Shown here piece after piece: positions 16,942 to 25,844 of a DNA stretch of 64,000 nucleotides. The notes under the pieces are model-generated. The model searched no databases and was not told where the DNA came from. It saw only the letters and a list, made by a program, of their open reading frames with translations. The translations under genes and the position numbers were made by a program. Source of the DNA: Micromonospora inyonensis. GTDB lineage: Bacteria > Actinomycetota > Actinomycetes > Mycobacteriales > Micromonosporaceae. The stretch lies in NCBI RefSeq assembly GCF_900091415.1, contig NZ_FMHU01000002.1:3224001-3288000 (forward strand), read 5' to 3'. How positions within the stretch are numbered: the stretch's first letter is position 1; each line of letters starts with the position of its first letter.

Positions 16942-17826
16942 TCAGGCCCCGGGCACCCCGGCGAACTGTCCCCGGACGATCTCGTCGAGGAACCGGTCCA
17001 GGAACTCCTCCAGGTGGTCGAAGGACTCCGCGCAGAACAGCACGGGCTGGTAGTCCTCGACCCGGTACCGCTGGGCGCCCATCGCCGCCGCGTCCAGCGG
17101 CCGGATCTCCGCCGCCGTCCGGAACTGGTCCAGCTCACCGATCGAGGAGAGCAGGCTCGCCCCGCAGGCGCGCACCTCTCCGTCCTCGCGGACCAGCCCG
17201 TACTCCAGGGTGAACCAGAAGACCCGGGAGAGCACGGACAGCGCCTCGTGGCTCTCCAGCCGCCGGGCCGCCACCCCCACCCGCCGGTAGATCGCCGCGA
17301 GCCGGTCACTGGCCAGCGCGCTGCCGTGCCCGACCACCTCGTGGATCATGTCCGGCTCCGGGGAGAACCGGGGCGTCGAGCAGTGCCGGATGTACTGGGT
17401 CGCCTGGAACAGCCCGTCGGCGAGCGAACCGTAGAAGTCGCGCATCTCGACGATGCCGGCGGCCGGCCGGAACCGGAACCCGGTCAGCGCGGTCAGGCGC
17501 GCCGAGGCCGCCCCGAGCTGGGGCAGCCGGTCGGTCGGCAGGTCGAGTCGGCGTACGCCGTCGAGGAACTCCCGGCAGGCGTACCGCTGGTGCCGCTCCC
17601 GCAGCTCCGGGCCGACGATCCGCCACAGCTCGTGCTCCTGCTCGGTGTACTCCACGTCGGCGACCGGGCCGCCGGGCACGTGGTCCAGGGCGGCCTTCGC
17701 GATCCGCGCCCGGTGCCGTTGGTACGCCGGGTCGTCCCGGCCCGGGTGTCCATCGGCGAACACCACGGAGACCGTGCCGTTCTCCGTCCGGATCACCGGC
17801 GAGTACAACGTCGCTTCCTTGAACAT
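16942..17826 (-). CDS. biopterin-dependent aromatic amino acid hydroxylase (phenylalanine hydroxylase-like)
   Basis: The 294-residue protein has the non-heme iron triad of the family: both histidines in DMIHEVVGHGS near residue 163, and Glu in VFWFTLEYGL near 207. It also has the YRHxxF-type region near FQATQYIRH and the QEHELWRIVGPELRERH start. Members make p-tyrosine from phenylalanine, but cluster-borne versions such as PacX of pacidamycin make meta-tyrosine. The start ATG 17826 has a GGGAGGA box about 8 nt upstream. It is divergent from the P450 and convergent to the amidohydrolase operon, placing it within the biosynthetic region. Confidence 0.9.
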   Translation of the reverse strand: MFKEATLYSPVIRTENGTVSVVFADGHPGRDDPAYQRHRARIAKAALDHVPGGPVADVEYTEQEHELWRIVGPELRERHQRYACREFLDGVRRLDLPTDRLPQLGAASARLTALTGFRFRPAAGIVEMRDFYGSLADGLFQATQYIRHCSTPRFSPEPDMIHEVVGHGSALASDRLAAIYRRVGVAARRLESHEALSVLSRVFWFTLEYGLVREDGEVRACGASLLSSIGELDQFRTAAEIRPLDAAAMGAQRYRVEDYQPVLFCAESFDHLEEFLDRFLDEIVRGQFAGVPGA

Positions 17827-18136
17827 TGTCGATTCCTCCCCCACGCCCGGCTCACGCGCGTCGAGAGACCGGCGTGGTTCCACACCATCCGGCCGGTCCC
17901 GCGTTGCCATCGGATCGGGCGGCGGCATTTCCGCACCAGCCCGGTACGACCTCGTCCGCACAATTCACGGGTGGTCACATGAACCGAGCATAACCCAGCC
18001 GTCCACATAGTCCAGTGCCAGTAAATAAGTAGTGGAAAACGCTCCGGAATGAGCTGGAAACCGGCGGCGGGCGGCAGGCGCTGCCCATTTGCGGCGCCAC
18101 CGTTCCGGCCATTCCCGCGTCTCGATCGGAGGGACC
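17827..18136. promoter_or_regulatory. divergent promoter region between hydroxylase and P450 genes
   Basis: No gene is supported in these 310 nt. The part from about 17955 to 18050 is markedly AT-richer than its flanks (for example the AGTAAATAAGTAGTGG tract near 18018), as expected for back-to-back promoters. I could not place convincing -35/-10 pairs. The P450 ribosome binding site GGAGGG sits at the right edge, 3 nt before its GTG, and the hydroxylase GGGAGGA sits at the left edge. Confidence 0.4.
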
Positions 18137-19420
18137 GTGCTGACCCGTACTCCCGTGTTCACCGCCGGTGGATCGGACTTCGACCCGACCGATCCCCACC
18201 TCTTCACCACCGATCGGCACCTGGAGGTCTGGCGGCAGGCCCGCAGCCGGCATCCGGTCGCCTGGCAGGAGTCGGCCGACGGCGGCTTCTGGTCGGTCAC
18301 CGGCCACCGGGCGGGCAGCGAACTGCTCCGGCGGCCCACCGAGTTCACCTCGACCCTCGGCATGCGTCTGGGCAGCAGTCCGCAGGCCGTCCGCGCCGCC
18401 GCCGGGCGGATGCTGGTGGTCGCCGACGGCACCGCGCACCGCCGGCTGCGGACCGCCCACTCGGCGTGGTTCACACCCCGGGCACTGGCCGGGCTCCGCG
18501 CCGACCTGCTCCGCCTGCTCGACGCGCGCCTGGCGGAACTGCTCGCCCGGGGCACCCCGTTCGACGTGGTGGGTGAGCTGACCGCGCTCCTGCCGGCGTG
18601 GGCGCTGCTCGGCATGATGGGGGTGCCGGCCGCCGACTGGAACCACCTGGTCGGGCTGACCCTGCGGGCCTTCGACGACGACGAGCGCGGCCCGGCGGCG
18701 GCGGCGGCCCGGACCGAGGCGCACACCGAGGTCTTCCTGTACTTCGGTGAGCTGCTCGACCGGCGGCGCGCCGCGCCGGGCGACGACATGGTGAGCGCGC
18801 TGGCGCAGGCCGTGGTGGACGGCCGACCGCTGACCGACGAGGAGATCGTCCTCAACTGCGACGGCCTGATGAACGGCGGGTTGGAGACGACCCCGCACGC
18901 CGCCTCCGGCGCGATGCTCGCCTTCGCCCGGCACCCGGACACCTGGCGGCGGCTGCGCCACACCCCGGAGCTGGCCGACCGGGCGGTCGAGGAGATCCTC
19001 CGCTACACCTCACCGCCGATGCACGCGATGCGGACCGCCACCGTGGACGCCACCCTGGGCGACGCCACGATCCGGGCCGGCGACCGGGTGGTGGTGTGGT
19101 TCCCGTCCTGCAACGCCGACGACACCGTCTTCGCCGAGCCGGGGCGGTTCCTCCTCGACCGGTGGCCCAACCCTCACCTCGGGTTCGGTGGAGGGCCGCA
19201 CTACTGCATCGGGGCGGCCCTCGCCCGGCTGGAGCTGCGCTGCCTGCTGGAGACCCTGGCCCGGCGGGTCGAGGCGTTCGAGGTCGCCGGTGCGGTCGTC
19301 CGCCAGCCGTCGAACTTCCTCAACGGCCTCCGCCGCCTCGACCTGGCACTGACCCCGGCCGGCACGGCGGCCGGGGCCGACCCGCTCACCGGGCCCCGGC
19401 ACTCCGGGACGCCTCGATGA
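18137..19420 (+). CDS. cytochrome P450 (bacterial class, CYP)
   Basis: The 427-residue protein has an I-helix NGGLETT near residue 251, the K-helix ExxR as EEILR near 288, and the heme loop FGGGPHYCIGAALARLE around 350 with the cysteine ligand. It belongs with soluble actinomycete tailoring P450s that need separate ferredoxin and reductase; none is encoded in this window. The GTG at 18137 is chosen because GGAGGG lies just upstream. It probably hydroxylates or couples an aromatic or carrier-bound residue. Its 3' end overlaps the methyltransferase gene on the other strand by 35 bp. Confidence 0.9.
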   Translation: MLTRTPVFTAGGSDFDPTDPHLFTTDRHLEVWRQARSRHPVAWQESADGGFWSVTGHRAGSELLRRPTEFTSTLGMRLGSSPQAVRAAAGRMLVVADGTAHRRLRTAHSAWFTPRALAGLRADLLRLLDARLAELLARGTPFDVVGELTALLPAWALLGMMGVPAADWNHLVGLTLRAFDDDERGPAAAAARTEAHTEVFLYFGELLDRRRAAPGDDMVSALAQAVVDGRPLTDEEIVLNCDGLMNGGLETTPHAASGAMLAFARHPDTWRRLRHTPELADRAVEEILRYTSPPMHAMRTATVDATLGDATIRAGDRVVVWFPSCNADDTVFAEPGRFLLDRWPNPHLGFGGGPHYCIGAALARLELRCLLETLARRVEAFEVAGAVVRQPSNFLNGLRRLDLALTPAGTAAGADPLTGPRHSGTPR

Positions 19421-20411
19421 CGTGCATCCCGGGTGGACCGGCCACGGTCCGCCCGAACACCCAACCCGCCCGCTCCAGCAGCGCCCGGTACTGCCCGAGG
19501 GTCCGTTCCCGCGCCCCCGGGTACAGCACCATCATCACCACGTCCGACCAGGCCTGGGTCGCCGCCAGCGGCCCCGAGGAGGGGAGCAGGTCCTCGAAGA
19601 TCCGCAGCCGCGCGCCCGGGGACGCGCCCCCGGCGACCGCACCGAGGATCCGGACCACCTCGTCGTCGTCCCAGTCGTGCAGGACCCGGGAGAGCAGGTA
19701 CACGTCGCCGGCCGGCACCGGCGCGAAGAGGTCGTGCGGCCGGGTCTCGCTCCGGTCGGCAAGCCCGCGCTCCCGGAACCGGTCCACCGCCCGGGGCAGC
19801 ACCTGCGGCTGGTCCAGCAGGATGCCCTTCAGCCCGGGCCCGGCGTCGAGCACCGCGGCCAGCAGCACTCCGCTGCCGCCGCCGACGTCGACCACCGTGC
19901 CGCCGTCGGGCCAGTCCAGCAGCGGTACGCACGGCAGCGAGAGCAGTCGGGCCTGCTCCGCCATCGCCTGGCTGAACACCGCCTGCTGGTCGGGACGGTC
20001 CGCCAGGTACTCCCAGAACCCGGTGCCCAGCACCCCGGGGACGGCGGGGCGGCCGGTGCGGACGGTGTCGACCAGCCGGTGCGCCACGTCGGAGATCCCG
20101 AGCGTGGCGAAGGTGGCCCAGACGGACATCGGATGGTCCCGCCGGAGCAGCTCGCCCCGGTCGGTGAGCCACACCCGGTCCGTCTCACGGTGGTGCACGA
20201 CGATCTCGTGGCCGTCGAGCAGGCGCAGCACCCGGCGCAGCGCGTCCGGGTCGGCGGCCACCTCGGCCGCCAGGTCGGAAACCGGCCGGGGTCCGTCCGC
20301 GAGTCGGTCCGGAATCTCCAGTCTGGCGACCGCGCAGAGCGCGTGGAAAACCAGCCCGGACTGATAGACGTGGAACAGCTCAGCGATTTCCGCAATCGGC
20401 TCCCGGAACAC
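19386..20411 (-). CDS. SAM-dependent O-methyltransferase (plant-type/acetylserotonin-like)
   Basis: The 341-residue protein has an N-terminal winged-helix dimerisation domain (FHALCAVARLEIPDRLADGP...LRRVLRLL) and a Rossmann domain with VVDVGGGSGVLLAAVL near residue 172, DVYLLSRVLHDWDD near 235 carrying the catalytic His-Asp, and a late IFEDLLP. This is the layout of natural-product O-methyltransferases that act on phenols or hydroxyls. With a tyrosine-forming hydroxylase and a P450 alongside, methylation of a phenolic oxygen is plausible. The GTG start at 20411 is preceded by GGGGAGG at about -10 to -16. It is divergent from the second NRPS operon. Confidence 0.85.
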   Translation of the reverse strand: MFREPIAEIAELFHVYQSGLVFHALCAVARLEIPDRLADGPRPVSDLAAEVAADPDALRRVLRLLDGHEIVVHHRETDRVWLTDRGELLRRDHPMSVWATFATLGISDVAHRLVDTVRTGRPAVPGVLGTGFWEYLADRPDQQAVFSQAMAEQARLLSLPCVPLLDWPDGGTVVDVGGGSGVLLAAVLDAGPGLKGILLDQPQVLPRAVDRFRERGLADRSETRPHDLFAPVPAGDVYLLSRVLHDWDDDEVVRILGAVAGGASPGARLRIFEDLLPSSGPLAATQAWSDVVMMVLYPGARERTLGQYRALLERAGWVFGRTVAGPPGMHVIEASRSAGAR

Positions 20412-20605
20412 CAGAAATCAACCTCCCCGCGAATGGACGACGAACGAAATCTAGCAAGGTTTGTCAATACGTACACCGGTTGGGTGGGCACGCGCGACGT
20501 CCCGGCGGACAACTGTCCCACGAGGACGGCGGGAGAACCGGAAAAGCACCGGTGGCCCCTTCGGCGTCCCCCCATGGCCGGTCGACCCGTGAAAGGATGC
20601 CGACG

Positions 20606-23600
20606 ATGACGTCCCCTGTCCCCACGGTCGGCGGCGTGCTCCCGCCGGCCGTCGCGCCGGCCACGAGCGCCCGACTACCGCTCTCCTTCGCGCAGGAGCA
20701 GTTGTGGTTGGTGGACCAGCTCAGCCCCGGGGAGTCCGCGTACAACAGTCCCCTCGTCTACCGGTTGCGGGGGACACTGGACGTCGCCGCGCTCCGGGCC
20801 GCGCTGACCGCCCTGGTGGCCCGGCACGACGCGCTGCGGGCCACGTTCGGCACCGAGGACGGCACGCCGTACCAGGAGATCGCCCCGCCGGCCCCGGCCC
20901 GGCTGGAGGTGCGCGCGGTGCCCGGCGACACCCCCGACGACCGGGAGACCGCCCTGCACCGGACGCTTCGGGCGGAGGTCGCCACCCCGTTCGACCTCCA
21001 GGCCGGCCCGCTGTACCGCTTCCTGCTGCTCCGGGTCGCCGCCGACGACCACGTACTCCTGCTGCTCCTGCACCACATCGTCACCGACGGCTGGTCGACC
21101 GGGGTGCTCCGGCGGGACCTGGCCGTCGGGTACGCCAGCGCCGTCGCTGGCCACCCCCCGCAGCTGCCACCGCCGGGCCGCACGTACGCCGCGCATGTGC
21201 TGGCCCAGCGCGCCCGGCTCACGCCGGAGACGTTGGCAGCCGGGCTACGGCACTGGGAGCGGACGCTGCGTGACGTCCCACCGGTGGAGCTGCCCACCGA
21301 CCGGCCCCGGGCGGCTGCCGTCGGACGGCCCGGCGCGACGGTCGTCCGGTCCCTGCCCGACGCGCTGGGACAGCAGGTGGCGGCGCTGTGCCGCGACCGC
21401 CAGGTGTCCCCCTTCATGCTGTTGACCGCGGGCCTGGCTGCGGTGCTCGCCACCGAGGCCGGCCAGGAGGACCTGTCTCTCGGCGTGCCGCTGCTCGGCC
21501 GGGCCGAGGCGGAGCTGGAGGACGTGGTCGGGCTCTTCGTCAACATGGTGGTGCTCCGCCTCGACCTGTCCGGCGATCCCACCTTCGACGACCTGCTGGA
21601 CCGGGTCGCCGAGGCGAGCCTCGGGCTCTACGACCACGACGAGGTGCCCTTCGCGAAGGTGGTCGAGCGGGTCCGGCCGGTCCGCACCGAGGGGCGCAAC
21701 CCGCTGTTCCAGGTCTGCGTGCAGCTGCTCGGCGCGGACACCACGGGGGCCGGGCTGTCCCTGCCCGGCCTCACGGTCGAGTTGGTCCCGCCCCCGTCCG
21801 AGCGGTCCCCGTTCGACCTCTCCGTCGACTTCGCCGTCACCGGCGAGCGCATCGCCGTCCACCTCACGTACGCGACCGACCTGTTCGACCGGTGGCGGAT
21901 CGACGCGCTGCTCGACCACCTCACCACCCTGCTGACGACCGGCTGTGCCGACCCGGCCCGGCCGCTGTCGCGTCTCCCGCTGCTCTCCGCGCGGGAGCGG
22001 ACGGCGCTGCTCGACTGCGGCGACGGTGGTCCGTTCCGGCCGGACGGACGCCCGCTGGACGCCCGGATCGCGGCGGTCGCCGCCGCCCGTCCCGAGGCGG
22101 TGGCCGCGGTCTGCCGGGGACGGGAGCTGACCTACGGCGAACTGCTCCACCGGGCGGACGCGCTGGCCCACCGGCTGGTCCGGCACGGGGCGGGTCCGGA
22201 GCGGGTGGTCGCCGTCGTCGCCGACCGGGACCTCGACCTGCTCGTCGCCGTGCTCGGGGTGCTGCGGGCCGGGGCGGCGGTGACCATCCTCGACCCGACG
22301 CACCCGCCCCGACGGCTGGGCCGTCTGATCGACGCGGTCGACGCGCCGGTGGTGCTGGCCAGGGCCGCCCTGGTCGACCGGCTGCCGCCGCTGCCCGGTC
22401 GGGACGTGCTGCCGGTGGACGGCCCGGCGGCCGACCCGCCCGCGCCGGGGCCGCTGCCGGCGCACACCGCCGCCACGCTGGCCGCGGTGGTGACCACCTC
22501 CGGGTCGACCGGTCGCCCCAAGCCGGTGGCGCTCGACCACGCCGGCCTGGGCTACTTCGTCGACCGCTACCGCCGGGCCCTCGACCTGGGGCCGGCGGAC
22601 CGGATGCTCCAGTTCTGCTCGCTCACCTTCGACCTGGCCCTCGGCGAGGTGCTCACCGCGCTCACCGTCGGCGCCACGCTGGTGCTCGTCTCCCCCGAGG
22701 AGGGGTCCGCGCCGGACGAGGTGGCGGCGCTGATGCGCGCGCACCGGGTCACCTACCTCGGGCTGACCCCGACCATGCTCGGCAGCCTCGACCCGACCGG
22801 TCACCCCGACCTGCGGGTCGTGATGAGCGCCGGTGAGGTGCTGACGACGGATCTGGTCGACGCCTGGAGGCTGCCCGGCCGCCGCATGGTCAACCTGTAC
22901 GGTCCGACCGAGGTCTCGGTGGCCTGCACCGACCACGAGTGCGCCCCCGGCCGGGGGCACCGCCCACCGCCGATCGGACGCCCCCACCCCGGCCGCTGGC
23001 TGTACGTGGTGGACCGGTACGGACGGCTCGCCCCCCGGGGTGCCCCCGGTGAGCTGCTCGTCGGGGGCGTCGGGCTGGCCCGGGGCTACCTCGGCCAGCC
23101 GGCACGGACCGCGGAGCGGTTCGTCGCCGACCCGTTCCGCCCCGGTGGCCGGGTCTACCGCACCGGCGACCTGGTGCGCTGGAACGCCGCCGGCGAACTC
23201 GAGTTCCTCGGTCGCCTCGACGACCAGGTCAAGCTGCGCGGGTTGCGGATCGAGCCCGGCGAGATCGAGTCCGCGCTGCTGACCCACCCCCGGGTCGGTC
23301 GGGCAGCGGTGGTGGTCCGCCCCGACCCGCGCGGGGAACCCCGCCTGGTCGGGTACGTCAGCGCGGAGGGGCCGCCGCCCACCCCGGCGGAACTCCGCGC
23401 CCACCTCGACGCGGTGCTGCCGGCGTACCTGGTGCCGGGCGCGTGGTGCGTGCTCGACGAGTTCCCGCTGACCAGCTCACAGAAGATCGACCGGGTCGCG
23501 CTGCCGGACCCGGATCCGGTCGCCGCACCGGGCGGCACCGCCCCGGCGGCCACCCCGACCGAGGCCGCCCTGGTGGCGATCTTCGGAGCGGTGCTCGGTG

Positions 23601-23788
23601 TGCCGGAGGTGGGCGTGGACGCCAACCTCTTCGCGCTGGGCGGCAGCTCGTTACAGGGCATGCGGGTGGTCGGCCAGATCAACCGGACCTTCGGGGTGCG
23701 GCTGAGCCTGCGCCTGCTCTACGGCACCGCCACGATCCGCGACCTCGCCGCCCGGGTCGACGGCACGACGCGGGAGGCGGTCAGGTGA
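20606..23788 (+). CDS. NRPS, C-A-T module, with one TTA codon
   Basis: The 1060-residue protein contains a condensation domain (about 20-450, HHIVTDG near 157), an adenylation domain (about 470-960, TTSGSTGRPKPV near 631, NLYGPTE near 772, SSQKIDR near 956) and a carrier domain whose Ser 1015 lies in LGGSSLQG. The A3 loop has PKPV instead of PKGV, and A10 has SQKIDR, still with its lysine. The pocket read by hand is D-L-G-G-M-A-L-V-A, which I cannot assign. Codon 1016 at 23651-23653 is TTA, next to the phosphopantetheine serine. No TE domain is fused; a discrete thioesterase overlaps by 4 nt. The start ATG 20606 has GAAAGG 9 nt upstream. Confidence 0.9.
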   Translation: MTSPVPTVGGVLPPAVAPATSARLPLSFAQEQLWLVDQLSPGESAYNSPLVYRLRGTLDVAALRAALTALVARHDALRATFGTEDGTPYQEIAPPAPARLEVRAVPGDTPDDRETALHRTLRAEVATPFDLQAGPLYRFLLLRVAADDHVLLLLLHHIVTDGWSTGVLRRDLAVGYASAVAGHPPQLPPPGRTYAAHVLAQRARLTPETLAAGLRHWERTLRDVPPVELPTDRPRAAAVGRPGATVVRSLPDALGQQVAALCRDRQVSPFMLLTAGLAAVLATEAGQEDLSLGVPLLGRAEAELEDVVGLFVNMVVLRLDLSGDPTFDDLLDRVAEASLGLYDHDEVPFAKVVERVRPVRTEGRNPLFQVCVQLLGADTTGAGLSLPGLTVELVPPPSERSPFDLSVDFAVTGERIAVHLTYATDLFDRWRIDALLDHLTTLLTTGCADPARPLSRLPLLSARERTALLDCGDGGPFRPDGRPLDARIAAVAAARPEAVAAVCRGRELTYGELLHRADALAHRLVRHGAGPERVVAVVADRDLDLLVAVLGVLRAGAAVTILDPTHPPRRLGRLIDAVDAPVVLARAALVDRLPPLPGRDVLPVDGPAADPPAPGPLPAHTAATLAAVVTTSGSTGRPKPVALDHAGLGYFVDRYRRALDLGPADRMLQFCSLTFDLALGEVLTALTVGATLVLVSPEEGSAPDEVAALMRAHRVTYLGLTPTMLGSLDPTGHPDLRVVMSAGEVLTTDLVDAWRLPGRRMVNLYGPTEVSVACTDHECAPGRGHRPPPIGRPHPGRWLYVVDRYGRLAPRGAPGELLVGGVGLARGYLGQPARTAERFVADPFRPGGRVYRTGDLVRWNAAGELEFLGRLDDQVKLRGLRIEPGEIESALLTHPRVGRAAVVVRPDPRGEPRLVGYVSAEGPPPTPAELRAHLDAVLPAYLVPGAWCVLDEFPLTSSQKIDRVALPDPDPVAAPGGTAPAATPTEAALVAIFGAVLGVPEVGVDANLFALGGSSLQGMRVVGQINRTFGVRLSLRLLYGTATIRDLAARVDGTTREAVR

Positions 23789-24654
23789 CCGACCATGCGG
23801 TGCTGACCATCCGCGCCACCGGGCACCGGCCCGCGCTGTGCTGCGTGCCGGCCATCTCCGGTTCCCCGTACCCCTACCTGCCGCTGCGGGCCCTGGTCGA
23901 GGCCGACCAGCCCGTCCTCGCCCTGGAGGCACCCGGATTCGACGACGGCCGTCCGCCGGCCGGCTCACTGCCGGAACTTGCGGCCGGCTACCTGGACTCG
24001 TTGCGCCGGGCCCGTCCCGACCGGGCGTACGCCCTGCTCGGATGGTCGATGGGCGGCGTGGTCGCGTACCACCTGGCGCAGCGGCTGCGGGCCGCCGGGT
24101 GCGGCGTGCCGGCGCTGGTCCTGGTCGACAGCATCGTGCCGACCCTGACGCGGCACCCCGAGGGGTTGGCCCGGACGACGAGGTTCGTGGTGGACCTGCT
24201 GGCCACCTCGGGCCAGCCGGTCGAACCGGCCCGGGCGGTACTCGCCGGACTCCCGGCCGGGAGTAGCCCGGAGGAGGCGTTCACCGCGCTGTCCCGGGCC
24301 CGCGTCCTCCCCGACGATCTCGACCACTCCTTCCTGCTGCACCGGTACGCGCTGTTCGACACCCACCTCACGGCGCTGAGCCGGTACCGGCCCACCGGCG
24401 GGTACGACGGACCGGTGACCCTGGTCCGCGCCGCCGACTCCCCCGCCGAGCTGATGCGCTGGGACGACCTGGCCACGGACGTGACGGAGATCGTGGTCCC
24501 CGGCGACCACTACTCGATCTGGCGGGGCGAGGGGCTGGCCGCGCTCGGTCGGGCCCTGCGCCGCTGCCTGTCCACCACGTACGACGACCGAGGGCGCCTG
24601 TACGCCCGGAAAGGAACGGCCGACGCATGTCCTCCGCCACCTGGCGGCGCGTGA
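23785..24654 (+). CDS. discrete alpha/beta-hydrolase thioesterase of the NRPS cluster
   Basis: The 289-residue protein opens with the thioesterase strand ALCCVPAISGSPYPY and has the nucleophile elbow LLGWSMGGVVAY near residue 87, an acid candidate in LVLVDSI, and the histidine in VPGDHYSIW near 242, so the triad is intact. It could be a type II editing enzyme or the real release enzyme for this cluster. The latter is attractive because the fused TE of the first NRPS lacks its Ser and His. It overlaps the NRPS stop by 4 nt, and the exporter starts 28 nt before its own stop. Confidence 0.85.
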   Translation: MTDHAVLTIRATGHRPALCCVPAISGSPYPYLPLRALVEADQPVLALEAPGFDDGRPPAGSLPELAAGYLDSLRRARPDRAYALLGWSMGGVVAYHLAQRLRAAGCGVPALVLVDSIVPTLTRHPEGLARTTRFVVDLLATSGQPVEPARAVLAGLPAGSSPEEAFTALSRARVLPDDLDHSFLLHRYALFDTHLTALSRYRPTGGYDGPVTLVRAADSPAELMRWDDLATDVTEIVVPGDHYSIWRGEGLAALGRALRRCLSTTYDDRGRLYARKGTADACPPPPGGA

Positions 24655-25844
24655 CCGTACTGCTGGCTCTCGCCCTGTCCGCCTTCACCTTCAACACCAC
24701 CGAGAACCTGCCGATCGGCCTGCTCCCGCTGATCTCCGAGGACCTGGACGTCACGTTCTCCTCGGTCGGCTACCTCGTCACCGGCTACGGCCTGACGGTG
24801 GCCGTCGTGTCGCTGCCGCTCGCCCAGGTGACCCGGGACCTGCCCCGCCGGTGGGTGCTCACCGGCGTGCTGGCGGTCCTCGTGGTGTCCACCCTGGTCT
24901 CGATCGTCGCGGCCAGCTACTGGGTGCTGCTGACCGCCCGGATCGCGACCGCCGTCGCCCAGGCCCTCTTCTGGGCGGTGATGGCACCCGTCGCGGTGGG
25001 GCTCTTCGCCCCCGAGGTACGCGGACGGGTGATCGCCGTGATGTCGGTCGGGGGTTCGCTGGCCACCGTGCTCGGTGTGCCGGCCGGCACCTGGCTCGGG
25101 CAACAGGGTGGCTGGCGGGCGCCGTTCCTGGTGCTGACCGCCCTGTCCCTCGCCGCGCTGGTGCTGATCGCGGCGCTGCTGCCGACCAGCCGCCCGCAGG
25201 ACAGCCACGGCGCGTACGGCTCCGCCCCGCACACCGGCCGGTTCGTCGTCACGCTGCTGGCCACCGCCGTCTCGGTGACCGGCATGTTCGCCGGGTTCAC
25301 CTACGTCGTCCAACTGCTCACCGACGTCACCGGCTTCACCGATGAGACGGTGAGCGTCCTGCTCTTCGTCTTCGGACTCGCCGGCATCGCCGGGGTGAGC
25401 GGGGTCGGCCAGATCCTCGACCGGTTCCCCGGCGGGTCGCTGGTGCTGACCATCGGGCTCCAGGCGGTCGCCCTGCTCGGCCTCTGGCTGTTCGCCACCG
25501 AGAAGGTCGCGGTGATCGCCATGCTCGCCCTGCTCGGCGCGTCGGCGGCACCGGTCTTCATGGCCACCCAGGCCCGGATCCTGGTGGTCGCGCCGGGGCG
25601 GACCGAGATCGGTTTCGCGGCCAACTCGGCGGCGTTCAACGTGGGCATCGCGGTCGGCGCGGCGGTCGGTGGACTGGTGCTCGCGCCGCTGGGCGCGCGC
25701 GGGGTGTTCGGCATCGGCGCGCTGGTCACCTTCGCCGCGCTGGCGGTCGTCGCGGGCGAGTCGCTGCTGGCTGACCGTCCGGGCGAGGGCCCCCGCGCGG
25801 ACGATCAGCCGTCCAGTCCGGCGGGACGGAAGGTCGCGACGTAG
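24627..25844 (+). CDS. MFS transporter, probable product exporter of the cluster
   Basis: The 405-residue protein has about 12 hydrophobic helices and the MFS features TENLPIGLLPLISEDLDV in helix 1 and an FAPEVRGRVIAVMSVGGSLATVLGVPAGTWLG stretch typical of DHA1 drug and arabinose exporters. Its reading frame overlaps the thioesterase gene by 28 nt, so it is part of the NRPS operon. GGAAAGGA lies about 12 nt before the ATG. Export of or self-resistance to the product is the expected role. Confidence 0.85.
   Translation: MSSATWRRVTVLLALALSAFTFNTTENLPIGLLPLISEDLDVTFSSVGYLVTGYGLTVAVVSLPLAQVTRDLPRRWVLTGVLAVLVVSTLVSIVAASYWVLLTARIATAVAQALFWAVMAPVAVGLFAPEVRGRVIAVMSVGGSLATVLGVPAGTWLGQQGGWRAPFLVLTALSLAALVLIAALLPTSRPQDSHGAYGSAPHTGRFVVTLLATAVSVTGMFAGFTYVVQLLTDVTGFTDETVSVLLFVFGLAGIAGVSGVGQILDRFPGGSLVLTIGLQAVALLGLWLFATEKVAVIAMLALLGASAAPVFMATQARILVVAPGRTEIGFAANSAAFNVGIAVGAAVGGLVLAPLGARGVFGIGALVTFAALAVVAGESLLADRPGEGPRADDQPSSPAGRKVAT

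Noticed and set aside
20463..20468. TTGACA on the minus strand ahead of the O-methyltransferase as a -35 box.
   Set aside because: No -10-like sequence lies at 16-18 nt spacing; a single hexamer is not enough.
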